Below are positions 48,646 to 56,647 of a stretch of 64,000 bases of DNA, one piece after another. The position numbers and the translations under genes were made by a program. A model generated the notes under the pieces. The model was not told where the DNA came from, ran no database searches, and worked only from the letters and a program-made list of their open reading frames with translations. Origin of the DNA: JABWBD01 sp040768665 (GTDB lineage Bacteria; Planctomycetota; Planctomycetia; Pirellulales; Thermoguttaceae). The stretch is taken from positions 248,001-312,000 of the forward strand of contig JAXGMN010000008.1 in assembly GCA_040768665.1 (NCBI GenBank). Reading direction: 5' to 3'. Every line of letters begins with the position of its first letter. Within the stretch, counting starts at the first letter, position 1.

Positions 48646-49686
48646 ATGAGAAAAGTGTCGGATCTGAATATTGCGTCGAATATCCCGCTGCCTGCGCCGG
48701 CGCTGCTTCTGCACGAGATCCCGCGCACCGATCGGCAGGAGGAATTCGTCGCCGAATCGCGCGGGCGGATCCGCGATATCCTGCGGCACGAAGACCCGCG
48801 ATTGCTGCTGATTGTCGGTCCGTGTTCGATTCACGATACACGCGGCGGTTTCGAGTACGCAACGAAATTGCGGGGCTTGATCGATCGGGTCGGGGAAAAG
48901 ATCTTCATCGTGATGCGCTGCTATTTCGAGAAGCCTCGCACGTCGCTGGGATGGAAAGGGCTGATCATGGACCCTCACCTCGACGGCTCCGATGACATCC
49001 CGGAGGGGCTCCGGATCGCCCGGCGACTGTTACGGGCGGTCATCGAGGCCGGCGTGCCAACTGCCACGGAACTGCTGGACCCGATTACCCCACAGTATAT
49101 TGCCGACTTGATCTGCTGGTCGGCGATCGGAGCCCGCACGACCGAGTCGCAGACGCATCGCCAGATGGCCTCCGGCCTTTCCATGCCGCTGGCGTTCAAG
49201 AATGGAACCGAGGGCTCCGTCCTCTCGGCGATCCACGCCATCGAGGCCGCCAGTCAGCCTCAGACCTTTCTTGGGATCAGCGGCGACGGCGTCGCTTCCG
49301 CCGTCGAAACCCGCGGCAATCCGGACTGCCACCTTGTGCTCCGCGGCGGCGAAAAGGGGCCGAACTACTCGGCCAGGCACGTGGCGGAGACGCTCCGGTT
49401 GTTGGAACAGGCGGGGCTCCGTAAGGGCCTGGTCATCGACTGCAGTCACGGCAACAGCGGAAAGGACTTTTGCCGGCAACCGGAAGTTCTGAAGGACATC
49501 ATCGCACAGCGGGCTTCCGGCACGCGCGAGATTGTCGGCGCCATGCTGGAAAGCAATTTGGTCGAAGGAAACCAGCCCTTCCCCAGGCCGGCGGCCGAAC
49601 TGCTGTACGGACAGTCGATCACCGACGCTTGCGTTGGCTGGGAGACTACCGAACGACTGGTGCTGGAGTTGGCCGAGGAGTTATAA
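48646..49686 (+). CDS. aroG: 3-deoxy-7-phosphoheptulonate (DAHP) synthase, class I AroF/G/H type
   Basis: The 346-residue protein starts at ATG with AGGAAGG upstream. It matches the type I enzyme along its length: IVGPCSIHD (residues 57-64), VMRCYFEKPRTSLGWKGLI, LDGSDDIPEGLRIARRL, ATELLDPITPQYIADLICWS, GARTTESQTHRQMASGLSMP, and the metal-binding IDCSHGNSGKD. It condenses PEP and erythrose-4-phosphate to start aromatic biosynthesis. The N-terminal extension (about residues 1-30) is where feedback sites form in this class. Which amino acid inhibits it cannot be read from the sequence; I use aroG as the generic symbol. Confidence 0.92.
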   Translation: MRKVSDLNIASNIPLPAPALLLHEIPRTDRQEEFVAESRGRIRDILRHEDPRLLLIVGPCSIHDTRGGFEYATKLRGLIDRVGEKIFIVMRCYFEKPRTSLGWKGLIMDPHLDGSDDIPEGLRIARRLLRAVIEAGVPTATELLDPITPQYIADLICWSAIGARTTESQTHRQMASGLSMPLAFKNGTEGSVLSAIHAIEAASQPQTFLGISGDGVASAVETRGNPDCHLVLRGGEKGPNYSARHVAETLRLLEQAGLRKGLVIDCSHGNSGKDFCRQPEVLKDIIAQRASGTREIVGAMLESNLVEGNQPFPRPAAELLYGQSITDACVGWETTERLVLELAEEL

Positions 49687-49778
49687 ACCAATGCTACTAG
49701 AACGGATCTTTTCCCCGTGTCGCGGACATGGTATAGGTGTGGCTGCTGGTATGTTCTCCGGTCATCGAGGATCCGCCC

Positions 49779-50339
49779 GTGTACGACAAAGAAGCCCTGA
49801 TAGCCCTGGTTCGCAACAAGGCCCTGCAATTTGGCACGTTTACGCTTACTTCCGGCAAGAAAGCCTCTTACTATCTCGATGGCAAGCAGGTGACGCTCGA
49901 TCCCAACGGCGCTCGCCTGATCGCCGAAGGCATGCTGGATCTGCTCGTTGAAGACGGCTTGCCCGACGCAATCGGAGGCATGTCGATCGGGGCTGATCCG
50001 ATTACCTCATCGGTGGTGACAATGTCGGCCGTGCGAGGCACTCCGCTCGCCGGATTCTTGGTGCGTCGGGAGTCGAAGGGGCACGGCACCAACCAGTACA
50101 TCGAAGGACCGGTGAAGCCGGGCGACGAGGTCGCCATTGTCGAAGACGTGGTGACCACCGGCGGATCCTCGATCGCAGCGATCGAGCGGGCCGAGGCTTT
50201 CGGTTTGAAGGTCGTCCGGGTGATCGCCATCATCGACCGGATGGAAGGAGGGGCCAAGACGTTTGCCGACCGCGGACTCCCCTTCGTCAGCCTGCTCTCG
50301 ATCCGCGACTTCGGCATCCAGCCGCCGGGGGAGCAGTGA
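49779..50339 (+). CDS. pyrE: Orotate phosphoribosyltransferase
   Basis: I start at a GTG nine bases after GAGG (VYDKEALIALVRNKALQFGT), giving 186 residues. The substrate region is FTLTSGKKASYYLDGKQVTL, the OPRTase hallmark. The PRPP-binding loop is AIVEDVVTTGGSS (119-131). The hood lysine region reads VRRESKGHGTNQYIEGP. It makes OMP in pyrimidine synthesis. No other pyrimidine gene is adjacent. The stop codon abuts a stem-loop element. Confidence 0.9.
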   Translation: MYDKEALIALVRNKALQFGTFTLTSGKKASYYLDGKQVTLDPNGARLIAEGMLDLLVEDGLPDAIGGMSIGADPITSSVVTMSAVRGTPLAGFLVRRESKGHGTNQYIEGPVKPGDEVAIVEDVVTTGGSSIAAIERAEAFGLKVVRVIAIIDRMEGGAKTFADRGLPFVSLLSIRDFGIQPPGEQ

Positions 50340-50415
50340 GAGCCTATCCCAAGACCTCGGAGGTGGGGACAGACGCAAGATGTTGCGGTGCCTCTCCCCT
50401 ATTCAGCAGTCTCTG
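50340..50415. repeat. Chimeric stem-loop element: two subtypes joined
   Basis: The left side, starting at the base after the pyrE TGA, is GAGCCTATCCCAAGACCTC as in the 23.2 and 46.4 kb elements. The right side, CAAGATGTTGCGGTGCCTC followed by TCCCCTATTCAGCAGTC, is the reverse complement of the left arm of the CACCGCAACAT subtype. It ends about 27 bp before the next start codon. Confidence 0.65.
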
Positions 50416-50441
50416 TAAGGCGGGAAAGGCAGAGGCGAAGC

Positions 50442-51128
50442 ATGGAAACTTCCCTGCATCACGACTTGAAGAAGCTTTACGCCGACGAGAACGCCCGCAC
50501 GGAGGTGCGGCTCGGCGACTATCGCATTGACGCGATCGTTGGCGACCAGCTTATCGAGGTCCAGCACGGCTCGCTGGCCGCGATCCGCGATAAGATCCGG
50601 CGACTGCTGGAAGACCACGAGGTGCTCGTCGTCAAACCGATCATTATCCGGAAGCTGCTGGTCAAACAGGCTCGAAAGGGCGGTTGCGTCACCGAGCGCC
50701 GCACGAGCCCCAAGCAGGGGCGGCTCCTCGATATCTTCGACGATCTTGTCTACTTCACACGCATTTTCCCTCACCCGAGATTGACCCTTGACGTTGCTCT
50801 GGTCGATGTCGAGGAATGGCGTTACCCGGGGCATGGGCGGCGTCGGCGGTGGCGGCGAAGAGATCATCAGGTCTCCGACCAGAAACTGCTGGCCGTACGC
50901 GAAATCCATCGGCTGCAAACCGCAGGCGACTTGGCGGCCTTGGTACCCGCGTCAACTCCGAAACCCTTCGACACCGGCCATTTGGCAGAAGCTCTGGATG
51001 TCCCACGGTGGGTGGCCCAAAAAATCGCCTACTGCCTACGAAATACCGGTGCGGCAACCCAGGTTGGCAAGCGCGGCAACGCACTGCTCTACGAGTTGGT
51101 TGTGCCCCGCCGCAAGATCGCCGCGTGA
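50442..51128 (+). CDS. Nuclease-fold-like hypothetical protein
   Basis: The 228-residue protein starts METSLHHDLKKLYADENART after a GAGG site. It then reads VRLGDYRIDAIVGDQLIEVQ and HGSLAAIRDKIRRLLEDHEV. The D-x(n)-E-x-Q order resembles a PD-(D/E)XK core in which Lys is replaced by Gln. A basic segment follows (HGRRRRWRRRDHQ). The C-terminal part reads FDTGHLAEALDVPRWVAQKI, then YCLRNTGAATQVGKRGNALL and YELV, a winged-helix-like pattern. I infer a DNA- or RNA-binding protein of unknown job. The residue change makes catalytic activity uncertain. Confidence 0.6.
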   Translation: METSLHHDLKKLYADENARTEVRLGDYRIDAIVGDQLIEVQHGSLAAIRDKIRRLLEDHEVLVVKPIIIRKLLVKQARKGGCVTERRTSPKQGRLLDIFDDLVYFTRIFPHPRLTLDVALVDVEEWRYPGHGRRRRWRRRDHQVSDQKLLAVREIHRLQTAGDLAALVPASTPKPFDTGHLAEALDVPRWVAQKIAYCLRNTGAATQVGKRGNALLYELVVPRRKIAA

Positions 51129-51231
51129 GTTTTGCGCCCCCCCAGCTTCGGTCATGCAGGAGGCGGCAAATTCTACCCCGAGTGCTTTCCCATCCCCCAT
51201 CTGCGACGTAAACTTTCGTGGGCCGCCCAGT

Positions 51232-51493
51232 AGGTCCCGCTTGCCGAGCGGCACCTGGAAGCAGGGCGGACTCGGCATTACGATCCGCTCCTTGCGGATA
51301 GTGTGCGAGGTTGGGGAATTTGAGGCGGAGAGGTGGTTGGCGATTCCAGATCCCGCTTGCCGAGCGGGACCTGGAAGCAGGGCGGACTCGGCATTATGAT
51401 CCGCTCCTTGCGGATAGTGTGCGAGGTTGGGGTATTTGAGGCGCAGAGGTGTGGTTGGCGGTTTCAGGTCCCGCTCGGCAAGCGGAACCTACT
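51232..51493. repeat. 116-bp tandem duplication with palindromic junctions
   Basis: Two nearly identical units start at TCCCGCTTGCCGAGCG (51235 and 51351). Each opens with a palindrome of the form AGGTCCCGC...GCGGGACCT and continues TTGCGGATAGTGTGCGAGG. A third palindrome, inverted in its centre, closes the array at about 51465-51492. It fills much of the 526-bp gap before glgA. No protein is supported here, though short frames repeat the same peptide. Confidence 0.7.
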
Positions 51494-51654
51494 GCGAACA
51501 AACAATCGGTTCTGGTGGTAATGCAAGAAAGCGGAATCCCCGTTTTCCCTTTCATCAGTTTGTGATAGCCTCAACAGACTTGCGGTGAGGCAATTCGGAA
51601 ATTCGGCGGTCGGTTAGGAGACCTGCTCTCAAGTTAGTTCGAGGGAAGCCCGCG

Positions 51655-53157
51655 GTGAATATCCTGATGGCCACAAGCGAGGCGGTGCCTTTCGCCAAGA
51701 CCGGCGGACTTGCCGACGTCTGTGGTGCACTGCCGGTTGAAATAGCCCGTCTGGGCCATCAGGCGGCCCTGATCCTCCCGGCCTACCGCCAGATCCACTA
51801 CAGTGGGCTGCCGGTTACGCCCATGGGGATCGACTTCATCGTGCCGATCGGGAGCAAGACAGTCACGGGCCACCTGTTGCAGTCGAAGCTTCCCGCGGCT
51901 GACGTCCCAGTTTATTTCGTTCAGCAGGACTACTATTTCGACCGCGAAGAGCTCTACCGCCTCAACGGAAAGGATTACACGGACAACTGTGAGCGGTTTG
52001 TGTTCTTCTCCCGCGCCGTCCTCGAAGCGATCCGGCTGCTGGAGCTCCAGGTAGACGTCGTTCATGTCAACGACTGGCAAACGGGGCTGGTCCCGGCCTA
52101 TCTCAAGATCGAATACCGGACGCTGCCTCGCTACCAGCAGACGGCGAGTCTTTTCACCGTTCACAACATGGCCTACCAGGGACAATTCTGGCACTGGGAC
52201 ATGCTGCTGACGGGTTTGGACTGGAAGTACTTCAACTGGCATCAGATGGAGTACTATGGCAAGCTGAACCTGCTCAAGACCGGAATGGTCTTTGCCGACG
52301 CGATCACCACGGTCAGTCCACGCTACGCCCAGGAAATCCAGACCCCGGCATTCGGCTGCGGGCTGGAGGGAGCACTGCAAGCTCGACGCGATAGTCTGTT
52401 CGGCATTCTCAACGGCATCGACGAGAGCGAGTGGAACCCGGACGCTGATCCGTTGCTGGCCGCCAATTACAATGCCGATACCGTGGAGGGCGGCAAACCG
52501 GTCTGCAAGGCGGCATTGCAGGCAGAAGTCGGACTGCCGCAGCGGGCCGATGTCCCCTTGGTCGGCATGATCGGGCGTCTTGCCGATCAGAAGGGTTTCG
52601 ACCTGGTGGCCCAGGTAATTCCCGATTGGGTTGCCAGGAATGATACGCAGTGGGTGATTCTCGGCAAGGGCGAGCCGATTTACCACGAGCTGTTCAAACA
52701 TCTAGCGCAGCAACATCCGGACAAGGTTGCTGTTCGCCTGGAGTTCTCCGACGTTCTGGCACACCGGATCGAGGCAGGCGCCGACATCTTCTTGATGCCC
52801 AGCCGCTACGAGCCCTGTGGGCTGAATCAGCTTTACAGCCTTCGGTACGGCACGGTTCCCGTGGTCCGGGAGACGGGTGGCCTGGCCGATACGGTTGTCG
52901 ATGCGAGCGAACAAAGCCTGGCGGCCGGAAATGCCAACGGGTTCAGCTTCCGGGAAGACAATCCGCTGGCCCTGAGCGAGACGCTTGCCCGCGCGGTCGA
53001 TGCCTACCGGCAGCCGGCGATGTGGCGGCAACTGATCACGACAGGAATGCGTCAGGACTGGTCGTGGGCTCGCCGCGCCAAGCAGTACGTGAAAATCTAC
53101 GAGCAGATCGTCGAGCGGGTCCGGTCCGGCCGTGCGGCCGAGTTGGCGTCGGTGTGA
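51655..53157 (+). CDS. glgA: Glycogen synthase (GT5)
   Basis: The 500-residue protein starts at GTG (MNILMATSEAVPFAKTGGLA). The ADP-glucose site KTGGLADVCGALP (residues 15-27), VVHVNDWQTGLVPAYLK, FTVHNMAYQGQF, the middle motif GMIGRLADQKGFDLV and the C-terminal PSRYEPCGLNQLYSLRYGTV with ETGGLADTV are all typical of GT5. It extends alpha-1,4-glucan from ADP-glucose or UDP-glucose. It opens a plus-strand block with two GH57 enzymes and a GalT-like transferase, so alpha-glucan building and remodelling are encoded together. No branching enzyme or glgC is in the window. Confidence 0.93.
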   Translation: MNILMATSEAVPFAKTGGLADVCGALPVEIARLGHQAALILPAYRQIHYSGLPVTPMGIDFIVPIGSKTVTGHLLQSKLPAADVPVYFVQQDYYFDREELYRLNGKDYTDNCERFVFFSRAVLEAIRLLELQVDVVHVNDWQTGLVPAYLKIEYRTLPRYQQTASLFTVHNMAYQGQFWHWDMLLTGLDWKYFNWHQMEYYGKLNLLKTGMVFADAITTVSPRYAQEIQTPAFGCGLEGALQARRDSLFGILNGIDESEWNPDADPLLAANYNADTVEGGKPVCKAALQAEVGLPQRADVPLVGMIGRLADQKGFDLVAQVIPDWVARNDTQWVILGKGEPIYHELFKHLAQQHPDKVAVRLEFSDVLAHRIEAGADIFLMPSRYEPCGLNQLYSLRYGTVPVVRETGGLADTVVDASEQSLAAGNANGFSFREDNPLALSETLARAVDAYRQPAMWRQLITTGMRQDWSWARRAKQYVKIYEQIVERVRSGRAAELASV

Positions 53158-53162
53158 GTTTC

Positions 53163-53257
53163 GGCTGAAAAAAGGGGACAAGCACCGCAACATCTTGTAC
53201 TTGCCGTCAAGTCAAACTACCACCGGTTGCAGAGCCAGTCCCCTTTTTCAGCAGTCT
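53163..53257. repeat. Stem-loop element, subtype CACCGCAACAT (copy 2)
   Basis: GGCTGAAAAAAGGGGACAAG, then CACCGCAACATCTTG, ACCACCGGTTGCAGAGCCAG and TCCCCTTTTTCAGCAGTC form a long imperfect hairpin. It begins six bp after the glgA stop and ends 33 bp before the GH57 start. Confidence 0.75.
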
Positions 53258-53290
53258 CCACGGAGGTGAAGGAAACAGCGAAGGAAAGCC

Positions 53291-55486
53291 ATGCACGACA
53301 TCTCGCTGGCGTTTTTCTGGCACCAGCATCAACCCTATTATCCCGACGACGTCGCGCAGGAAAACCCCATGCCCTGGGTCCGCCTGCATGGCACCAAGGA
53401 CTATTGGGGGATGGCGATGCTTCTCAAGGAACTTCCTGAGATGCACGCCACGATCAATCTTGTCCCCAGCCTGCTCGATCAAATCTTTGCCTACACGGAT
53501 CGCGGGCATCAGGATCAGCACCTGCGGATATCGATGACGCCGGCCGATGGCCTGTCCGAGGAGGACGTGCATTACCTCCTGGACAACTTTTTTATGGCCC
53601 ATCCCGACCAGATGATCCGCCCGTTCAAGCGGTATCACGAGCTTTACCGGAAGCGAGGTTTTACCATCGATTCGGCGGAACGGGCGAGGAAGCGGTTTAC
53701 GAAGCGCGACATCGTCGACTTGGTGTGCTGGTCGAACCTCGTGTGGATTCATCCGCTTGCCTTCGAGATGGATCCGGATCTTGCCGCGTTCCGTGAAAAG
53801 GGGCGGTTCTGGACGGAAGAGGAGAAGCGATGGCTTCTTCAGAAGCAGCTTGAACTACTCCGCCAGGTTGTCCCGCTGCACCAGCAGTTGCAGGAGCGGG
53901 GCCAACTCGAGCTGACCACCACGCCGTTTTACCACCCGATTCTGCCATTGCTCTGGGACAAGCGACTCGCCCGGCGTGCGATGCCTGAGGTCGGGCTCCC
54001 CCAGGCGCTGGACGGGTATCCGGAGGACGCCAAGGAACACATCCGCCGGGCCGTCGAGTACCACGAGAAGGTATTCGGCCAGAAGCCCCGAGGGATGTGG
54101 CCTTCCGAAGGTTCGGTCTGCCAGGGGATCGTTCCGTCGATCGCCGACTATGGGATCCAATGGATCGCCACGGATGAAGAGATCCTTTCTTGCTCGACGG
54201 ATGGCTGGATTTCCCGCGACGGCAACGGATACCTGCGGAATCCCGAGATGCTCTATCGTCCCTGGCGAGTGGACGAGGGAGGTCGGCAGCTTCAGATCGT
54301 CTTCCGCGACCACGCCATGAGCGATCAGATCGGCTTTCATTACCAGCGCTACGCAGCCGATCATGCCGTCGACGACTTCATTGGCAAGGTCGAAGCAATC
54401 AGCCGGGCAACCGGGGGCAATGCCGGGCATCGGCCGTCGCTGGTAACGATCGTCCTCGACGGAGAGAACTGCTGGGAATACTACCCCAACGCCGGCGTGG
54501 ACTTCCTTCGCAAGCTGTATCGGCGAGTCGTCCAGCACTCGAAGATCACGCCCGTGCGGATCTGCGATTACCTCGCCCGGTACCCGGCCACCGACAAGAT
54601 CAGTCATTTGTTCCCGGGTAGCTGGATCCAGCACAATTTCGGGATTTGGATCGGGCACCCCGAATGCAACCGGGCATGGGACCTGCTTGACCAGACCCGC
54701 AAACACCTGGTCGAGGCGACCTCAAGGCGGGCAGGTACGCCCGAGCAGATCGGGCAGGCGTGGCAGGAGCTTTACATCGCCCAAGGGAGCGACTGGTTCT
54801 GGTGGTTTGGCGACTCGCACACCAGTGCCCAGGATTCCCTGTTCGACCGCCTCTTTCGCAAGCATCTTCAGAACGTCTATACGTTGCTGGGCGATCAGCC
54901 GCCGGGCGAACTGGTCCGGCCGATCAGTCAGGGCTTTGGGCAAAGACTGCACACGTTGCCAACCGGGTTATTGAAGGTAAAGGTCGACGGCCGGCGCACG
55001 TACTTCGAATGGATCAATTCGGGACACTACGCCTGCCGCGGGTCGCGCGGCACGATGAGCATGGCCGACGAGGGGCTGATTACGAATCTCTACTTCGGTT
55101 TCGACACCGAGCGGCTCTACCTTCGGCTTGATGCGCGAGACGGGCCGGTGCGGGAGCGGCTGGCCAAGGTGGGGGCCCTGCGGGTACGGTTCTTTCAACC
55201 GGAAAGTTTCGAGGTGCTCGTCACCGACCCCTCCCATAAGGGTGCGGTCGGCCGACTGTATCACGACGAGGTCCCGGTGGCACAGGCGGGCGTAGAGGCG
55301 GCCGGCGACGTGGTTTTCGAACTCGCTGTGCCGTTTTACAGCCTGGCGGTGAAGACGGGCGACCAGATTCAGTTCTGTGTGGAGTTGCTCGGGGACTCGT
55401 CTCCGGTCGAGCGGGTGCCGAACGAAGGCACGATCGAGACCGCCGTACCATCGCCGGATTACGAAATGTTCATGTGGCAAGCGTGA
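53291..55486 (+). CDS. GH57 glycosidase, alpha-amylase/amylopullulanase-like
   Basis: The 731-residue protein starts MHDISLAFFWHQHQPYYPDD, with the GH57 first motif HQHQPY. Further family motifs are LELTTTPFYHPILPLL, then GMWPSEGSVCQGIVP with the likely nucleophile E273, and TIVLDGENCWEYYP with the likely acid/base D390. GSDWFWWFGDSHTS completes the set. The C-terminal 170 residues form a beta-rich domain (FEWINSGHYACRGSRGTMSM; LYLRLDARDGPV) of the DOMON-like type seen in such enzymes. There is no signal peptide, so it acts on intracellular glucan. It follows glgA with only a stem-loop element between. Confidence 0.87.
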   Translation: MHDISLAFFWHQHQPYYPDDVAQENPMPWVRLHGTKDYWGMAMLLKELPEMHATINLVPSLLDQIFAYTDRGHQDQHLRISMTPADGLSEEDVHYLLDNFFMAHPDQMIRPFKRYHELYRKRGFTIDSAERARKRFTKRDIVDLVCWSNLVWIHPLAFEMDPDLAAFREKGRFWTEEEKRWLLQKQLELLRQVVPLHQQLQERGQLELTTTPFYHPILPLLWDKRLARRAMPEVGLPQALDGYPEDAKEHIRRAVEYHEKVFGQKPRGMWPSEGSVCQGIVPSIADYGIQWIATDEEILSCSTDGWISRDGNGYLRNPEMLYRPWRVDEGGRQLQIVFRDHAMSDQIGFHYQRYAADHAVDDFIGKVEAISRATGGNAGHRPSLVTIVLDGENCWEYYPNAGVDFLRKLYRRVVQHSKITPVRICDYLARYPATDKISHLFPGSWIQHNFGIWIGHPECNRAWDLLDQTRKHLVEATSRRAGTPEQIGQAWQELYIAQGSDWFWWFGDSHTSAQDSLFDRLFRKHLQNVYTLLGDQPPGELVRPISQGFGQRLHTLPTGLLKVKVDGRRTYFEWINSGHYACRGSRGTMSMADEGLITNLYFGFDTERLYLRLDARDGPVRERLAKVGALRVRFFQPESFEVLVTDPSHKGAVGRLYHDEVPVAQAGVEAAGDVVFELAVPFYSLAVKTGDQIQFCVELLGDSSPVERVPNEGTIETAVPSPDYEMFMWQA

Positions 55487-55501
55487 GGCGGATGTTCAAC
55501 C

Positions 55502-56545
55502 ATGCCTGACTTGAGAAAAGACCCCATTGTCGGCCGCTGGGTCATCGTGGCCAAGAGCCGGGCGAAGCGTCCGCACGACTTCGAATCGTCGCCGCGGCTT
55601 CGCGTGGGGCGCTTCTGCCCGTTCTGCGAAGGAAACGAGGACAAGACTCCAGGCGAGATCATCGCCTACCGCAATGCGGGGAGCCATCGCAATCGCGAGG
55701 GTTGGCGTGTGCGCGTTGTGCCCAACAAATTCCCCGCCCTGGAGATCGAGGGCGATCTCAACAAGCGCGGCGAGGGAATCTACGACATGATGAAGGGAGT
55801 CGGTGCCCATGAAGTGATCATCGAGACGCCAAGGCACCTGATCAGCACTTCGCAGCTTTCCGAGGAACAGTTGCGCGAGGTGCTTTGGGTGTACCGCGAC
55901 CGCCTGGTCGACCTCAAGAAGGACCCGCGGCTGGTCTACGGCATGATCTTCAAGAACGTCGGGGCGGCCGCGGGGGCGTCGCTGGAACATACGCACAGCC
56001 AGCTTATCGTAACGCCCATCGTGCCGATCAACGTGTGGGAGGAGATGACCGGCTCGCTGGAGTTCTACAACTATCGCGGCCGCTGCGTGTACTGCGACAT
56101 GATCCAGCAGGAACTGGCGACCGAAAAGCGGATCGTGATCGACACCCCAGGTTTCGTGGCGTTCTGTCCCTTTGCCAGCCGTTTCCCCTTCGAAACGTGG
56201 GTGCTGCCGAAGGTGCACTCGAGCCACTACGAGAACATCCAGAAGAACGCGGTGGACGAGCTCGCCGGCGTGATGAAGCAGGTGATCGGCAAGATCGAAG
56301 CCGCACTGGACCAGCCGGCCTACAATTACATCATCCACACGGCCCCCTTTGACACCCAGGAACTGGGCCACTATCACTGGCATATAGAGATTATGCCGAG
56401 CTTGACGAAGGCGGCCGGGTTTGAGTGGGGTACCGGTTTTTACATCAATCCGGTCACGCCGGAGGAAGCGGCGTTGTTTTTGCGGGAAGTCGAGACTTTC
56501 GAGTTCCACGAGCCACAAGATATTCCAGTAAGGGGAACTGGATAA
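55502..56545 (+). CDS. galT: GalT-family nucleotidylyltransferase (second, different subtype)
   Basis: The 347-residue protein starts MPDLRKDPIVGRWVIVAKSR. Zn-binding pairs are CPFC (C39, C42) and CVYC later in the chain, and the catalytic motif is LEHTHSQLIVTP (H163-T-H165). The middle His of the usual HPH is preserved, with Thr for Pro. The closing GHYHWHIEIMPSLTKAAGFE is typical. Its residues differ from the galT at 43 kb, so it is not a recent copy. Located between two GH57 genes, it may handle glucose-1-phosphate or ADP-sugars rather than galactose. The 15-bp gap to the GH57 gene upstream suggests one operon. Confidence 0.85.
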   Translation: MPDLRKDPIVGRWVIVAKSRAKRPHDFESSPRLRVGRFCPFCEGNEDKTPGEIIAYRNAGSHRNREGWRVRVVPNKFPALEIEGDLNKRGEGIYDMMKGVGAHEVIIETPRHLISTSQLSEEQLREVLWVYRDRLVDLKKDPRLVYGMIFKNVGAAAGASLEHTHSQLIVTPIVPINVWEEMTGSLEFYNYRGRCVYCDMIQQELATEKRIVIDTPGFVAFCPFASRFPFETWVLPKVHSSHYENIQKNAVDELAGVMKQVIGKIEAALDQPAYNYIIHTAPFDTQELGHYHWHIEIMPSLTKAAGFEWGTGFYINPVTPEEAALFLREVETFEFHEPQDIPVRGTG

Positions 56546-56647
56546 ACTGGGGTGCGGCTGCCGAATAAGTAAACAGCTCCGGGCCGAAAGTGCGCTGCCC
56601 GAGAATCTGTCATCCAGCCCTCCCTCCTTGCACCACGACACGCGACC

